DNA of 64,000 nucleotides from Rhynchosporium graminicola. Taxonomy: Eukaryota > Ascomycota > Leotiomycetes > Helotiales > Ploettnerulaceae. Below, in pieces: positions 1 to 10,801 of the stretch. The notes beneath the pieces are model-generated. The model was not told the DNA's origin. It was given only the letters and a program-made list of their open reading frames with translations, and did no database searches. The translations under genes were made by a program, and so were the position numbers. The stretch spans positions 214,130 through 278,129 of the forward strand of contig FJUW01000061.1 in NCBI GenBank assembly GCA_900074885.1, read 5' to 3'. The stretch's first letter is position 1. The number at the start of each line of letters is the position of its first letter.

Positions 1-2109
1 ATAGTATAATAGCTAGAGTTATCTCCTAATTATATAAAGATAACTAGTAGTATCTAATTAGATTCTACTCTTATATTCTTAATAGATATAAACTAAACTA
101 GGAGATCTACGATAAGGAGCTATACGCTATTATTAAGTCTTTCCGGAAATAGAGACCGGAACTTATATCTCTATAACGCTATACCGGTATATATACGGAC
201 TATCGATCCTTAGAATACTTTATAACTACTAAGGTCTTAACTAGAAAGTAAGCTAGATAGATAGAATTCCTTTCCGAATTTAACTTTAAAATTATATATA
301 CGCTTAATAAAGATAACGCTAAAGCTAATATCCTTAGCTATAAGGAATAAGATCTAAGGATATAAGAATAATAGAAATAAGATAATAGATCTTAGGTTTT
401 ACTACCTCTAGACTACTTAGACTCTAAGATTAATATAGAACTAGCTAAGTATTATATCGATTAAATTAGTTATATATATCTAATATCGCTAGGGACTAAT
501 ACGCTACTAGAACCTATATATAATTCCTTTGATTTAATCGAGAAGCTATACTAATTTAACTAAGAATCGTTCTCTAATAAACGGAATATATTAAGAGATA
601 GCTATATTATTAATAATAGTTTATTACTTTATAATAATCGTCTATACGTATAACGCTATACCCTGCTATATACCCGTTTAATTAGCGAAGTCTACGATTA
701 AGTTTCCTCTGCTTATCTAAATACTCGTAAGACTGCCGAAATAATTTCTACTTATTACTACTAGAAAGGACTCGTATCGGATATAAAACGGTATACTCGT
801 AATTACCGCTCTTATTAGTACTCTTATCCGAAGTAAAAAAAATAATAAGGATTCCTCTACTTATTACCAGTACTTAGCTACTTTATATAGTACTTAGCTA
901 TAGATTTTAAGGACTTCCCGCCTGATAACTAAGGATTTAATAGGATATTAGTATTTATCGATCGCTTAGGGAAGGACTCTATATTAATACTGTGCTATTA
1001 TAATATCGATACTCGCGGGATAGCGATATTATTTATCTAATAGATATATTATTTTAGATATACTCTTAAGTTAATTATATAAGACTAAGGAGCTAAGTTA
1101 GTCTTATTCTTCTAGTAAGAGTTTTATTATATAATTAGAGTTAAGGTTAAGCTCTCTATCTCTTTCTACTAGTAAACCGATAGATAAATAGAGATTATAA
1201 ATTAGTATATTAACTAACGCTTTAGACTTTTCGTTAATTACTACTAGAGTAACTAGGGCGAACTACTACTAATAATAGACCGCGCTTAAGTAACCCTGCC
1301 TTATAATTCTATTAGTATAGCGCTATATACCTTTAAATATAGTATATTACTACGGAATAGCTAAGACTAAAAGTAACTTACCGGATCGATACCGTAAGAG
1401 AAGCTTAATTATACTAATACTAAATCCTTAGCTAAACGTGCTAAATCCGCTATTAAGGTTATAAAAGCTAATATACTAGCTACTTAGTATAAGATAAGCG
1501 CTATAACTAACCTGAAACGGCGTAGTATCGACTAGGAAGTTAGAGATAAGGTATTTCTCTCTATAAAGAACCTTAAGAATTACTAGCTAAGTAAGAAGCT
1601 ATCTAGTCTCTAGGTAGGACTATACTAGGTCCTAGCTAAGATCGGATACTCTTATAAGCTAGATTTACCCTCGGGATCTTTTATATATAATATATTCGCT
1701 CCCGAATTACTCTTTAAGGACCCGGACGACCTGTTACTAAGCTAGGAGTTACTAAACTTACTCCTAGAGGTTATTGCTACTTAAGAAGAGTAGGAGTTAT
1801 AAGATATACTCGCTATACGGCTCCTAAGAGGTAATCTGAAGTATTAAGTTAGCTAGTTAAGCCACGACTCGGACCTAACTTAGTATAACGCTTCCGACTT
1901 AATAGGTGCTTTATATAAGCTTAGAGACTTCTATACTACTAACTTAAGTAAACCTAGACCTCCGCGTAAACTAGATTAGTAGATTAAGGCTTAGGAAGAC
2001 GGAATAAACGACTATAGTTACTTAGAGGATAATAAGCTATTATAATTACTAGTATTAGAATTTATTACTAGGAATAATCTCCTGATTATACTCTATAATA
2101 ACGCTATAT

Positions 2110-3545
2110 CTAAAACTCTACTTCTTTAATTACCTTTACTTTACTAGCTTTTTTCCCTAAGTTCTCTAGAGCTTCTAGTAAATCTGGAATATCTAGAACC
2201 GGAACTATTATATCTAACTCCTTACTTAAATCTACTAACGTAGCCCTAGTAGTAGACTGAGTATAATAGCTAATCCTACGGGCTTTCTTCTTTAGAGAGG
2301 GTCCGGGAGTATCTAGATCTAACGCTATCTCTGAACTAGAAGGCAAATTCCTCTTTCCTCTAGTATTAGATATTATAGCTTTAAATATAGCTTTCTTTAT
2401 AAATTCCCGTATAATACTATTTAATTCTTTCGTTTACTTTAATACTATTTCGGCTATTAACTTAGACTCCGCCGAATCGACTATTAGAAGATCTAAATCT
2501 TATATCGCGTGAGTATTATACTAGTATCTAAGGGTTTAAGATTATAACTTACTGCTTTAATAAACTCTAACTCCTTAAAGACTTTCTCTATAGAACGCCT
2601 TAAAGCCTAAGTCTCTACTAATTATATAGTAGTAATCTCTAACGTAGTAGTAGGAGCAGCAGATTTCGCGAGATAATAGATCTAATTAATAGCCTTATAA
2701 GTAGCTATAATACTACTCCGATTCAGCTCCGCGTTCTTAGCTTCGCTACTAGGAAGTAAACCGGATAAAATAGTATATTCTATATTAATATAGTTAAGTA
2801 ATTATAACGTGTTAGTATATATAACTGCGTTTATATTTAAGTAACTTATATACTTATAACTACTCTTTAACGCTGAATAATACTTATAAAGCTTAGAGTT
2901 AAGCTTATTAAATAAGTATAGGAGTTCTAAAATAGGAGTATTATTATACTTTATCTTAAGGAAAGCGCGAATATATTATAGGTAATATATACGATACGCC
3001 GCCGAAAGAGTACTAGTAGGAACTAGTAAAAGTATTATAGGAGTTAGTGTTATAGATCCGTGATACTCTTGTACTGCACTTAAAACTATCTCTAGAACTA
3101 AGATAGGAAACTTACTTATATTAAGAGAAGAGTTAATTAGGTCAATTGATATATAAGATTATAGCAGATTACTATAGTAGTTAGTAACGATACCTACTCT
3201 AGGAGCTATATCGCAGTCTAGGGAGAATAAACTTATAAGTTGAAGTAGTTATCGCAGTTGAAAAGGAAAGGCTCTAATGTTAATAAACTCCTTCCTTTAT
3301 ATATCTTACGCTCTACTTAAACTCGACTTCTACTATAAATAGATAAAGCAAATACCGCTTACCGCCTAATTTAGAAGCTACGACTAATATAGTACTATTA
3401 CGGCGATATAACTAATTAGAACCTGATAAAGAATTTACTACTACTAAAGAGCGGCTAGCGCCTATTACGCGAATATCGACGAAAAAAGTTATAATAAAGA
3501 CTAATTCAAGTATAAACTATAACCTTCCGAGCTTAGGGTTAAGCT
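2110..3545 (-). pseudogene. degraded antisense ORF between gypsy pol and LTR
   Basis: The reverse strand reads as one long protein of roughly 450 codons, broken by scattered TAA/TAG stops and a few frame changes (near 3250-3300 and 2500-2520). The intact last 78 codons (2346 to 2110) include TPGPSLKKKARRISYYTQST and end in KVKVIKEVEF. Upstream, segments such as LLPSSEAKNAELNRSSIIAT and RRSIEKVFKELEFIKAV keep one frame for hundreds of bases. It lies entirely between the pol tail and the LTR, opposite to pol, so it appears to be an accessory antisense gene of the element. I recall, without being able to check, that some Botrytis gypsy elements carry such an antisense gene. I recognise no domain and the function is unknown. 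Confidence 0.6.
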
Positions 3546-3561
3546 CTTCTTAGAGGGAGGG

Positions 3562-3835
3562 TAATATAACGATAGCTTACCTGAATATTATATAAGAAGA
3601 AGGATAGATAATAGGGCCTAAGTTCATAGGTATCCCGGCAGAACTAGTATCCGACCCGGTATAGTATCGGACTAGTACCGGCATATATATATAAGATACT
3701 TTATACCCTATCTCTCTTCTTCTTTCTTCCTTATCTTTTTATTTTCTTCGTAGTAGACTATATAAGATCGCTCTTAGCCTCCCTGCTCGTTTATTCTTAC
3801 TTATATACCGCCTTGAGTCTTATGTCGTTATATTT
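3562..3835 (+). repeat. probable gypsy 3' LTR
   Basis: A purine tract (AGAGGGAGGG, 3552-3561) is followed by TAATATAACG. About 270 bp later the sequence ends CGTTATATTTA, a near-perfect inverted copy of the start, as expected for LTR ends (TG...CA converted to TA...TA by RIP). TA-rich promoter-like sequence lies inside. The boundaries are inferred from these ends only, because the partner 5' LTR is outside the window. Confidence 0.6.
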
Positions 3836-3848
3836 ATCTGCGTATTCT

Positions 3849-3849
3849 N
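3849..3849. other. ambiguous base (N)
   Basis: This is the only N in the window. It falls 14 bases after the inferred LTR end and just before hAT-like coding sequence begins on the other strand, so it marks an unresolved base or assembly join between two repeats. Confidence 0.95.
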
Positions 3850-5800
3850 AGTAATACCGGATATCGGATAATACTTCCGAAGCTTAGCGATTCCTTTATT
3901 AATAGCAGAAGTAAAAGGTTCCTATAAGTATATATTAGTATTTAAGCTATATAAGTAAAGGAGATACTTACTATATTATATTCGTCTCTAATAGTCTCTA
4001 GCCTAGTATATATCTTATATACTTCAGGTACTAGATAATATATAGTCGGGTATCTCTCGGCTTGTAATTTCGTCGTAGTTTTAACGAATATATCGAAGAT
4101 TCGTAAGCACTTTCGTATATACTCTAATTCTCCTTCGCTAAGAAGTAATATACTTTTATACTTCTTGAACGATCTACTATCGGAAGTAGATATAACTGAT
4201 AATATAGCAGGCTATATATTAAGGAAATTCTTAAGTATATTAGCTATAGAGGACTATCTTATTTTTTAATCTATAATAATAAAGATATTAGTATATATTT
4301 CTATAATTAATAGATTAATAACTTACCTAGTTGCGGAAAACGAGCATTTTCAATTTCTAAGGCCTCTATATGCCTTTTTAAAGCTCTATTATTCTCTCCT
4401 AAATATTTAAGGCCTAATATAATAGTTCGAGTTTTTTTCTATAAGGAGGTATCTAGTATAATTAGTATATATATAAATATTAATAGGAATTTACTTACTA
4501 TTACTTAAATCCTCTTCTCTATTATTCTCGATATTAGCTATATCTCCTCTATTATCAAGTTAGCTATAAGCGTCCTTTATAATATTCTTTAATATATCTT
4601 AAACGATAAGGTTAAGCACGTAAGCTAAACACGCTATATCTCCTTAAAATCTAATTCCCTTTATATCGTAATCTTTAATAAAAGCTCGGATTAGAGTATC
4701 ATTCGAGCTAGCATTATCTCGAGTAATACTATATATAGTTAGTTATTTATATTTAATATAAAAGAAAGGATTATTATAATACCTTATAATACTATCTTGA
4801 ATATTCCACTCTTCTAAGGCTTTAGATAAAACCTTAAATATATACTTTCCGGAGTAAGGTTCGCTTAAATAAGCTATACTAATAGCGTATAACTTAAGCT
4901 TAAAGCTACTATTAATATAATAACTATAATAATAATTAGTATAATAATAGTAATTAATAATAATATAAGGAAACTCATATAGAAACCCCTAGATAAGAGT
5001 CTTAGTTTATAGTAGTCTACGCGTCTAGAGTTAAAGAAAAATAGCCCTTCTCTCTAATATTTAGATCTAGTTCTTCTTAAATTATATTTCTTCTCTCCTT
5101 ATAGATACTATTTAAATAATCGTAAAGTATCTTATTATAAAGAAGAGGGGATTACCTATTATAAAGTTAGTAAATTACTATTATTAATATATATAAGAGC
5201 GACTTACTCGTTTAAGTAAAGAGTTAATTCTCTAAAAGAAATACTTGAAATACTTCTAAAAGATAGATTATTTTCGATAATAAATCATATTAATAGCGAC
5301 TTATATATCTTTAAATTAAATACTTCTTTAATAAGCGAAGCAAGCCTCTTAGTACCTCTTAAAGAGCTAAAAGCCTAAGTTATAGTAGCTTAACTATTAC
5401 TACTTCCTTAACTAGAAGTTTCTTTAAAGTCGGAATTATCTATTAATTAGTTAGTTTATTTATTATTATATAAAAGATATTATTAACTTACTAGATTCCG
5501 AGTCTAGCTACATTAAGAGTCTTCGTATATTAAAAGCCTTATAATTAAACTTATAATAAGTAATATAATTACTCGTAGAGTGATTTACTCTCTAGCTTTT
5601 AAAGACCTTTCTATACGAATTATTAGTATATATATATAAATAGAGTAGATTTTAATACTTATATGCAACTTTTATATAAGCACTTAATAGTAACTAATCG
5701 AGGCTTCGTAGGGTCCTCTCTAGGAGGCTCTAAAGTCTTAGAAAAGAGACCCTTTTCAAAGATAATAAGTTAATCTTTAGTATTAATCTTAAAATCAAAA
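3850..5800 (-). mobile_element. hAT-family DNA transposon remnant, transposase RIP-degraded
   Basis: Read on the reverse strand, again ignoring RIP stops, this has the hAT transposase signature. An ITRDNASSNDTL-like segment and then CLAYVLNLIVXDILK lie at about 4580-4740. A FRELTLYLN-like segment lies upstream at about 5200-5300. A later part (about 3850-4150) reads ERYPTIYYLVPEV, then INKGIAKLRKYYP. The C-terminal dimerisation region that should follow the YYP motif is absent, since the sequence stops at the N/LTR junction, so the copy is truncated, probably by the gypsy insertion or an assembly join. Terminal inverted repeats were not identified. Confidence 0.75.
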
Positions 5801-6436
5801 GCGTTTTAAGCTCTATTAATAGAGATAGCTATCTGATAACCGGAAATAGATATAATAGAGGTATAGATATATATATATAAAATTATATAGATATATAAGA
5901 GTAAAGAGTAAGATAAGTATAAAAGTAATATTAGATATCGATAATCTGAAGAAGATATTTCGATTACTACGAGGGAGTAAAGGTTCTTATATATAAAATA
6001 TATAATTTCTAGAATAATCTACTTAGATATCGATTTCTAAGTATATTACAAATAGATTCGTTAATTTATAAGTATTAGAATTCACTAGAATAGAATAGAA
6101 TTATCTAGAAAATAGATTATAAATCTATAATTAGAAAGCGTATTCTAGTTATTTCTAATAGTTTCTAGATTATATAAGATTAATAAGCTATTATTACTAA
6201 TAGAAACTTGATTTCTAATAGTAAGTTCTAGTAATTTCTACTTTAAGAAGACTTAGTAGACTCTCGTATTAAGTAGCGAGTTCGCTTCAAGTAGCGAGGG
6301 CCTAATCTTATAAAGGATAATTAAGCGAAGATCTAAGCCTAATACGTGCTAGTCTAAAGTCACGTGAGTTAATCGATTTTTAATCGATTAAATAAATTAT
6401 AATTAGATTAGATTAGATTAACTCTGAATTACCTTT
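5801..6436. other. AT-rich RIP-type sequence without recognisable coding
   Basis: Same CA/TG-poor composition as the transposons to the left. It contains two direct copies of AAGTAGCGAG (6271-6280 and 6289-6298) and arrays of GATTA units from 6402. No transposase or other protein reading was found; it is probably a non-coding end of the hAT copy or another decayed repeat. Confidence 0.5.
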
Positions 6437-6474
6437 GATTAGATTAGATTAACTCGAGTTAATCTAATCTAATC
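6437..6474. repeat. 38-bp perfect palindrome of GATTA units centred on CTCGAG
   Basis: Each arm is 19 nt, made of three GATTA-like repeats, with the centre between 6455 and 6456. A related partial array lies at 6402-6424. It sits at the exact switch from RIP-type AT-rich DNA to normal DNA (about 6480). It could be a transposon terminus or a fold-back repeat. Confidence 0.85.
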
Positions 6475-6482
6475 TAATCATT

Positions 6483-6692
6483 TCGCACACTAGGTCTAAC
6501 ATAAGCACAGGAAACTACAAGTTCACCATCCAGCAGGAACTCTCCTCCAAAGGTGTGGATCAAAATAACAACCATAATGTCCAAGACTCGCTCTTCCTCT
6601 GTAAGACCGATGGCTGGATCGCGTATTTGCAGACTTGTGGTGGGGGATGCAATTGGTTGGGAGATGGAAAGGAGGGGAATGACTGGTGTTAG
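6483..6692 (+). pseudogene. 3' remnant of a small cysteine-rich (probably secreted) protein gene
   Basis: An open frame from the repeat boundary to the stop at 6690-6692 reads GNYKFTIQQELSS, then LFLCKTDGWIAYLQTCGGGC and ends in EGNDWC. Closely spaced cysteines next to Gly and Trp at the extreme C-terminus are common in small secreted fungal proteins. No start codon or signal peptide is present because the 5' part should lie in the transposon-filled DNA. The reading is short and could be chance, but composition and cysteine spacing support a truncated gene. Confidence 0.35.
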
Positions 6693-7647
6693 AGGTGGAT
6701 CTTTCCTGCTGCGATGGGGGATTGAGCAGCAGTGTGTTCTGTTCCCAAAGAGAAACGGAAGAAAGGAAGAGTTGAGTTGTGGATTGGTGAATGGTGATAC
6801 TTCTATGTAGAAAGTTGTAGTTTGCTATCCGTAGGGCTTTTTACTCCCTACGCCACGTTCTTTAGCAATGACATCTGAATCCGCTTGGTTGCACGACTTA
6901 CTAAATTTGGTCGATATAATCACTTGACAATTACTAGCGAATAGCGGGAGGTACTGCAAGATTATAAATGGGGATTGTATTATCATGTGCGAACCCTTTC
7001 TTCCCATGCCTTTTCAAGTGCCAGTTTTTTCCAAGTCGCGGTGATATGTTTCAGGAAGGAGTCTCCTTAAAGTGTCATCCTCGCTTAAGCTTTCATCTTC
7101 AATAATCGCCAAAATTTCACCGCCTACAAGTAATTCGGAGTACTCAAGCTTCTGATCTCGCCTTATGGAAAGAGTAAGATGTGGTGTGACCTCCTACTTG
7201 TATAGTCGTATCGTTCGTCATATCTGTAGCAATGTATTCTCATGAGACACTATTGCAGCCCGGTTACACAATGCCCTAATATAGGCATTGGGTCGATTCG
7301 GTCACAAATTATACTACGCTTAGGTTGGTCGTTAATAATATGTCCAGGAAGCAAGTGTGAGAGGCTAATATCCAGTATCGAGTCTGTATTACACCGCGGT
7401 CTAGCAGTGGTCAAATAACTAAAGGACTTGATGATATGGAGTAGATGGGAAAATGCTCTCTGGTACTATATGTATATACTAACTAATCTCTAAGCTTTCC
7501 TGCAGCCCAAATGCTCCCTGGATCCCAGATTCATCATACCTAATTCGCTTGACCGTGACCAAAAAACTCCACGCGTCCCCTTATGAACCATTAAACATTG
7601 AAGGCAGCCGAGGAAATCATCAGCAATGCAAAGAATAAGCAGCGACA
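6693..7647. other. intergenic, little support for genes
   Basis: There is one reverse-strand open stretch of about 60 codons (7195 to 7014, with IRRDQKLEYSELL and ending DLEKTGT) that could be a terminal exon, but no convincing upstream exon was found. Other ORFs here are short and unsupported. Confidence 0.4.
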
Positions 7648-8421
7648 CTACAGGAGGGAGATAATGCCCGCGGCCACACCAGCCAGAGCCCAGACCATCA
7701 TGTTTTTGGCATTCATCATGGGAGCAGCATTTGCTAGTGGTGCTGAGGTGCAAGTAGCTGCAGCACCGGCAGTCTTTTCAGCACCCCCAGTAATCGCAAC
7801 ATCATATCTGTAGTAAGTCGGGCTTACGACGCTCGTCTGAGAGGTAACAGAGGTCTTCTTGCCGTCAACGGTCCCTCCAATTGTTACGGAACCTACGGAA
7901 AGGTTAGCACTTGTACTTGGCTCTGACAGTGGGAAGCTGGACTTACAAATTGCTGCCGTTGTTCCTTGTAGAGAGCAAGCTTCGATGGCAGTCCCTTTTA
8001 TATTATGGCCTGCCGAAGAGGTCGTTGCTGCAGTGGAGAAATGGTAGGTTGTTGGATTGACAGTAACAATTGCTTTCTAGATAGTGCTTTAGCAGTGATT
8101 CACCGAATGGACAAGAGAGACCGTTACCTCTCCGTTAGGACCGCAGGTTTGGGATCCCACGAATGATTGTGCAGATGTGCACTGGAGTGCCAAAACTGTC
8201 TGGCCGCCACACGCTTCGATGACAGATGCAGCGTATCCCCAATCCTCATCGATGGAATCGATGAACATGTTGACAGTGTCATTTGATACTGGTGCGGTAC
8301 TGTTTTGCCTTGCTTGGATAACAGGGTATGATTTCATAGCGGCGTGAACGTCGCGAGCGCTCACGCCTGGGCCGAAGAAGTTGTCGAATCCGACATTCGA
8401 TCCTGCGACTGCGAGAGACAT
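7648..8421 (-). CDS. Ser/Thr-rich GPI-type cell-wall protein, 222 aa
   Basis: Three exons on the reverse strand (8421-8128, 8076-7947, 7892-7648) with introns 8077-8127 and 7893-7946; the second has GTAAGT, GCTAAC and TAG. The spliced protein has CTSAQSFVGSQTCGPNG, then a KAIVTVNPTTYHFSTA segment, a second cysteine pair (EACSLQGTTAAIC) and a Thr/Ser-rich region. It ends in a hydrophobic tail (MMVWALAGVAAGIISLL) that resembles a GPI-anchor signal. This pattern matches a common but uncharacterised fungal wall or secreted protein family. No clear signal peptide follows the ATG at 8421, so a 5' exon may be missed or the start may be elsewhere. A role at the cell surface is inference. Confidence 0.65.
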
Positions 8422-9589
8422 ACTTTTGGTTTGAAGTCTAGGTTGTTTGTGTTTGTTGACTAAATTTTAACGTGAAGCGGAATATGATGATCAGATAGTA
8501 GCTTCTTGTTAATGAGATGTTTCTCGATGTGATGATTCTGCGACTTATATGATGAATACATCGTTACACCTTGCGTAACTCCCTTCAGCTGTGCCATCAA
8601 CATGCAGCAAACAACAATCTCCAACTCACATCACCCCATGTCTAGTATTTGCCTAGTGTTATCACCAAGAAAGGGCTGAAGAATGTAACCGACATAAAAA
8701 TATCCATAGTTCCCGAATATCTACCAATCAGAGTCGATACAGTTATTCTAAAGCGGCTGTGCGCCGGGTGAGGAGCTGCTGTGCCCCTGAACATGGAGTA
8801 AGCGAGGCTCCCCAGCATGCCGATCGAGCTGACAACATGCAACTTGATGCAAGGGCCCGTCTTTCTTATCCCGAAACAGGCCATATCTGAGATCACACTT
8901 CGGAAGGATCAGAGACAAAGCTGAGTTGTTGTGGTACCTTTCGTACGGAACTTTCTTTCGCTAAAATTGTTATGCTTAAAGATTGTGCCGGGTCTTTATG
9001 TCAAAAGTCCCACTCAAAACAACCTGACAGACTGATAGCCACGATGTAACACGGGCATGTCTAATTTTGATACTCGGTGAAAGTCGGGAGTTGCTTACTT
9101 GTTTGGGTTCCTATCACAACCCGTGAGTCCCTCGGCCAATCATTTCTTTCCAAGGGAGACCGCCAGTCCTTTTACTTGTACATCGAAAAAGCAAAATCTC
9201 AAGTCACTCTCTTCCTCTTCCTTCATCCCTCATTCATCTTCATCTCTTGAAAGCGTGCGATTTAATACAGATATCTGATACAAGTGGCGAAAGCTGTCCA
9301 TCTACTCGAATTTGAAGCTTTGGATCACTATGTAAGCATTGTAGTGACTCTTATGACTTTTGGTTTTTATCTTTGGTCACACGCTGGCGTCAAAATTCTC
9401 TTCAGCCTTTGACGGATTGCACACGAAATTTTGACTGCAAAGTAATGTTCTGAATATTCTCTGCATCAGTAGTTGATTTCTGCCACAAAGCATCAATAGC
9501 AAACGACTACTCCTGTTTCCTTTTCTAAAAAGATCCCCAGTAGCCCGCCCTACATTTCCCAACAGACCACGTCGCATTTTCATTATACC
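8422..9589. other. intergenic
   Basis: The proximal part should hold the promoter of the reverse-strand wall-protein gene. An 84-codon reverse ORF at 8896-8642 has hydrophobic stretches but no recognised family and no supporting exons. Nothing else is convincing. Confidence 0.4.
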
Positions 9590-10660
9590 CCAGCCGCATC
9601 AAAAGTGTTCTTCTGTTATGAAGTCGTCGCTTATGCTTAACAAAGCACACGTACACGCCAGAGGAATGATCACCGTCCCCACAATCGTAAGAGTCTTCAA
9701 ACTCTTCGCCTCTTCGACAGACCTCCTCGCTTCAGACAGCGCCTGCCTGCAACCCATGATATTCGGAAGTCATATTGCAGAAGTGATTAATTTGTCGATT
9801 TTATTTTGCACTCACAAGAAATGGTGAGAGACGTATCCGAAATTTGGTTCCAGGATGGACACTCTGCTGTTTTCCTCGCGTTACTTCCAGATATAGGATC
9901 TAGATGGGTTTCTAAGATCACGAAGGATGGATTCTACATCGTCGGTGATTTCTGAGACTCCGACTGGAAATCTGGAGAATGTTCCATTGCTCTTCGACGC
10001 CTGGCCCTATCTGCTGATTTTGATCTGCCCACTCGCTTTTCCGGGACAGATACAATTTTAACTCAGCTAGTCTGGTGATAATGACTTCGAAGCAGCCGAT
10101 TCGTATAAGGTAAAGTGTGCACACAGTTTTGAGAGGGAGATTGTGGCCATCTTTGTAGTGATAGGTGTTTGAGATCTGGGTGGGCAAATTAGATATCAAT
10201 TGTGGTTTATGTAGAAGAAGCAGATCCGTTGAGGAGTGATGTCCTTGGTGGTACGGCGAGAGATTGTCGGCTGCGAAGACTAAACTCCTCGCGTTTGCTG
10301 ATATCGGGACATGCTCTTTCAAAGACTTCACTTCGAAAGATGCCTCTGACAACTGGTCGGGTTTAGATGCGTACTATCTGAATAGGAGGATCACAGCATC
10401 GATGGCAGAAATCAATGAGATCCGTGAAGATCAGAGCACAGATTACTATTCCAGCGATTAGTCTCACCCAAATGAAACCATAATAAAAATTTCCCAGCCA
10501 CAGCAGCACAAGTATCCAATTTCCCACTCAAATTTAATTGCAGTACAATGACGTCCAGTATATCCAGGCTATTGCTTTGAACGATAACTGGGTATACGTT
10601 TTGTGAGAAAAGTGTTTTGAAATCTAGGACGAGCTCTAGAGTATCTTTGCCCAAGACGAC
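9590..10660 (-). pseudogene. degraded gene with a terminal membrane segment
   Basis: A reverse-strand frame reads VGVSEITDDVESILRDLRNP, then EENSRVSILEPNFGYVS. After a candidate intron (GTGAGT...TTGCAG, about 9744-9810) it continues SEARRSVEEAKSLKTLTIVG and a hydrophobic helix TVIIPLACTCALLSI. This helix-after-charged-coil layout resembles the C-terminal membrane part of CorA-like or related fungal proteins. In-frame stops (in the codons just before EENSRV and further upstream) break the reading. Two open stretches in other frames (10352-9918 and 10654-10412) could not be joined to it. It is most likely a decayed gene; identity is uncertain. Confidence 0.3.
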
Positions 10661-10801
10661 TATTCCCGTTACATTGTTTGGAAATACCTGGTCCTTAGTA
10701 GATTTACATGAATCAAAGAATTACAGTGATATTTTGCGTGCAGTCCAACAGTGGAATGGGCCTTTAGTTCTATGCAGATCCAGATAACGCCATCCAAGCT
10801 A

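Larger units (their letters stand above)
1..3835 (+). mobile_element. Ty3/gypsy LTR retrotransposon, RIP-degraded 3' part
   Basis: Forward-strand translation, ignoring many TAA/TAG stops, gives the gypsy Pol order. RNase H is at about 100-360 (YDKELYAI, then a TDYRSLEYF-like segment and a FLSEFNFKI-like segment). Integrase is at about 660-1400 (VFIDRLGKDS core and a later insertion-site-like SISIALY segment). The Pol tail lies at about 1540-2045 and ends in an RDFYTTNLSKPRPP-like stretch. Reverse transcriptase and gag lie left of the window. Almost no CA or TG dinucleotides remain, and the stops sit mainly where Gln or Trp is expected, as RIP produces. A polypurine tract at 3552-3561 precedes the LTR at 3562. 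The element cannot be active. Confidence 0.85.

Noticed and set aside
6553..6810. 85-codon forward ORF at the repeat boundary
   Set aside because: A different frame over the same bases gives a better cysteine-rich reading ending at 6692; this one has no recognisable features.
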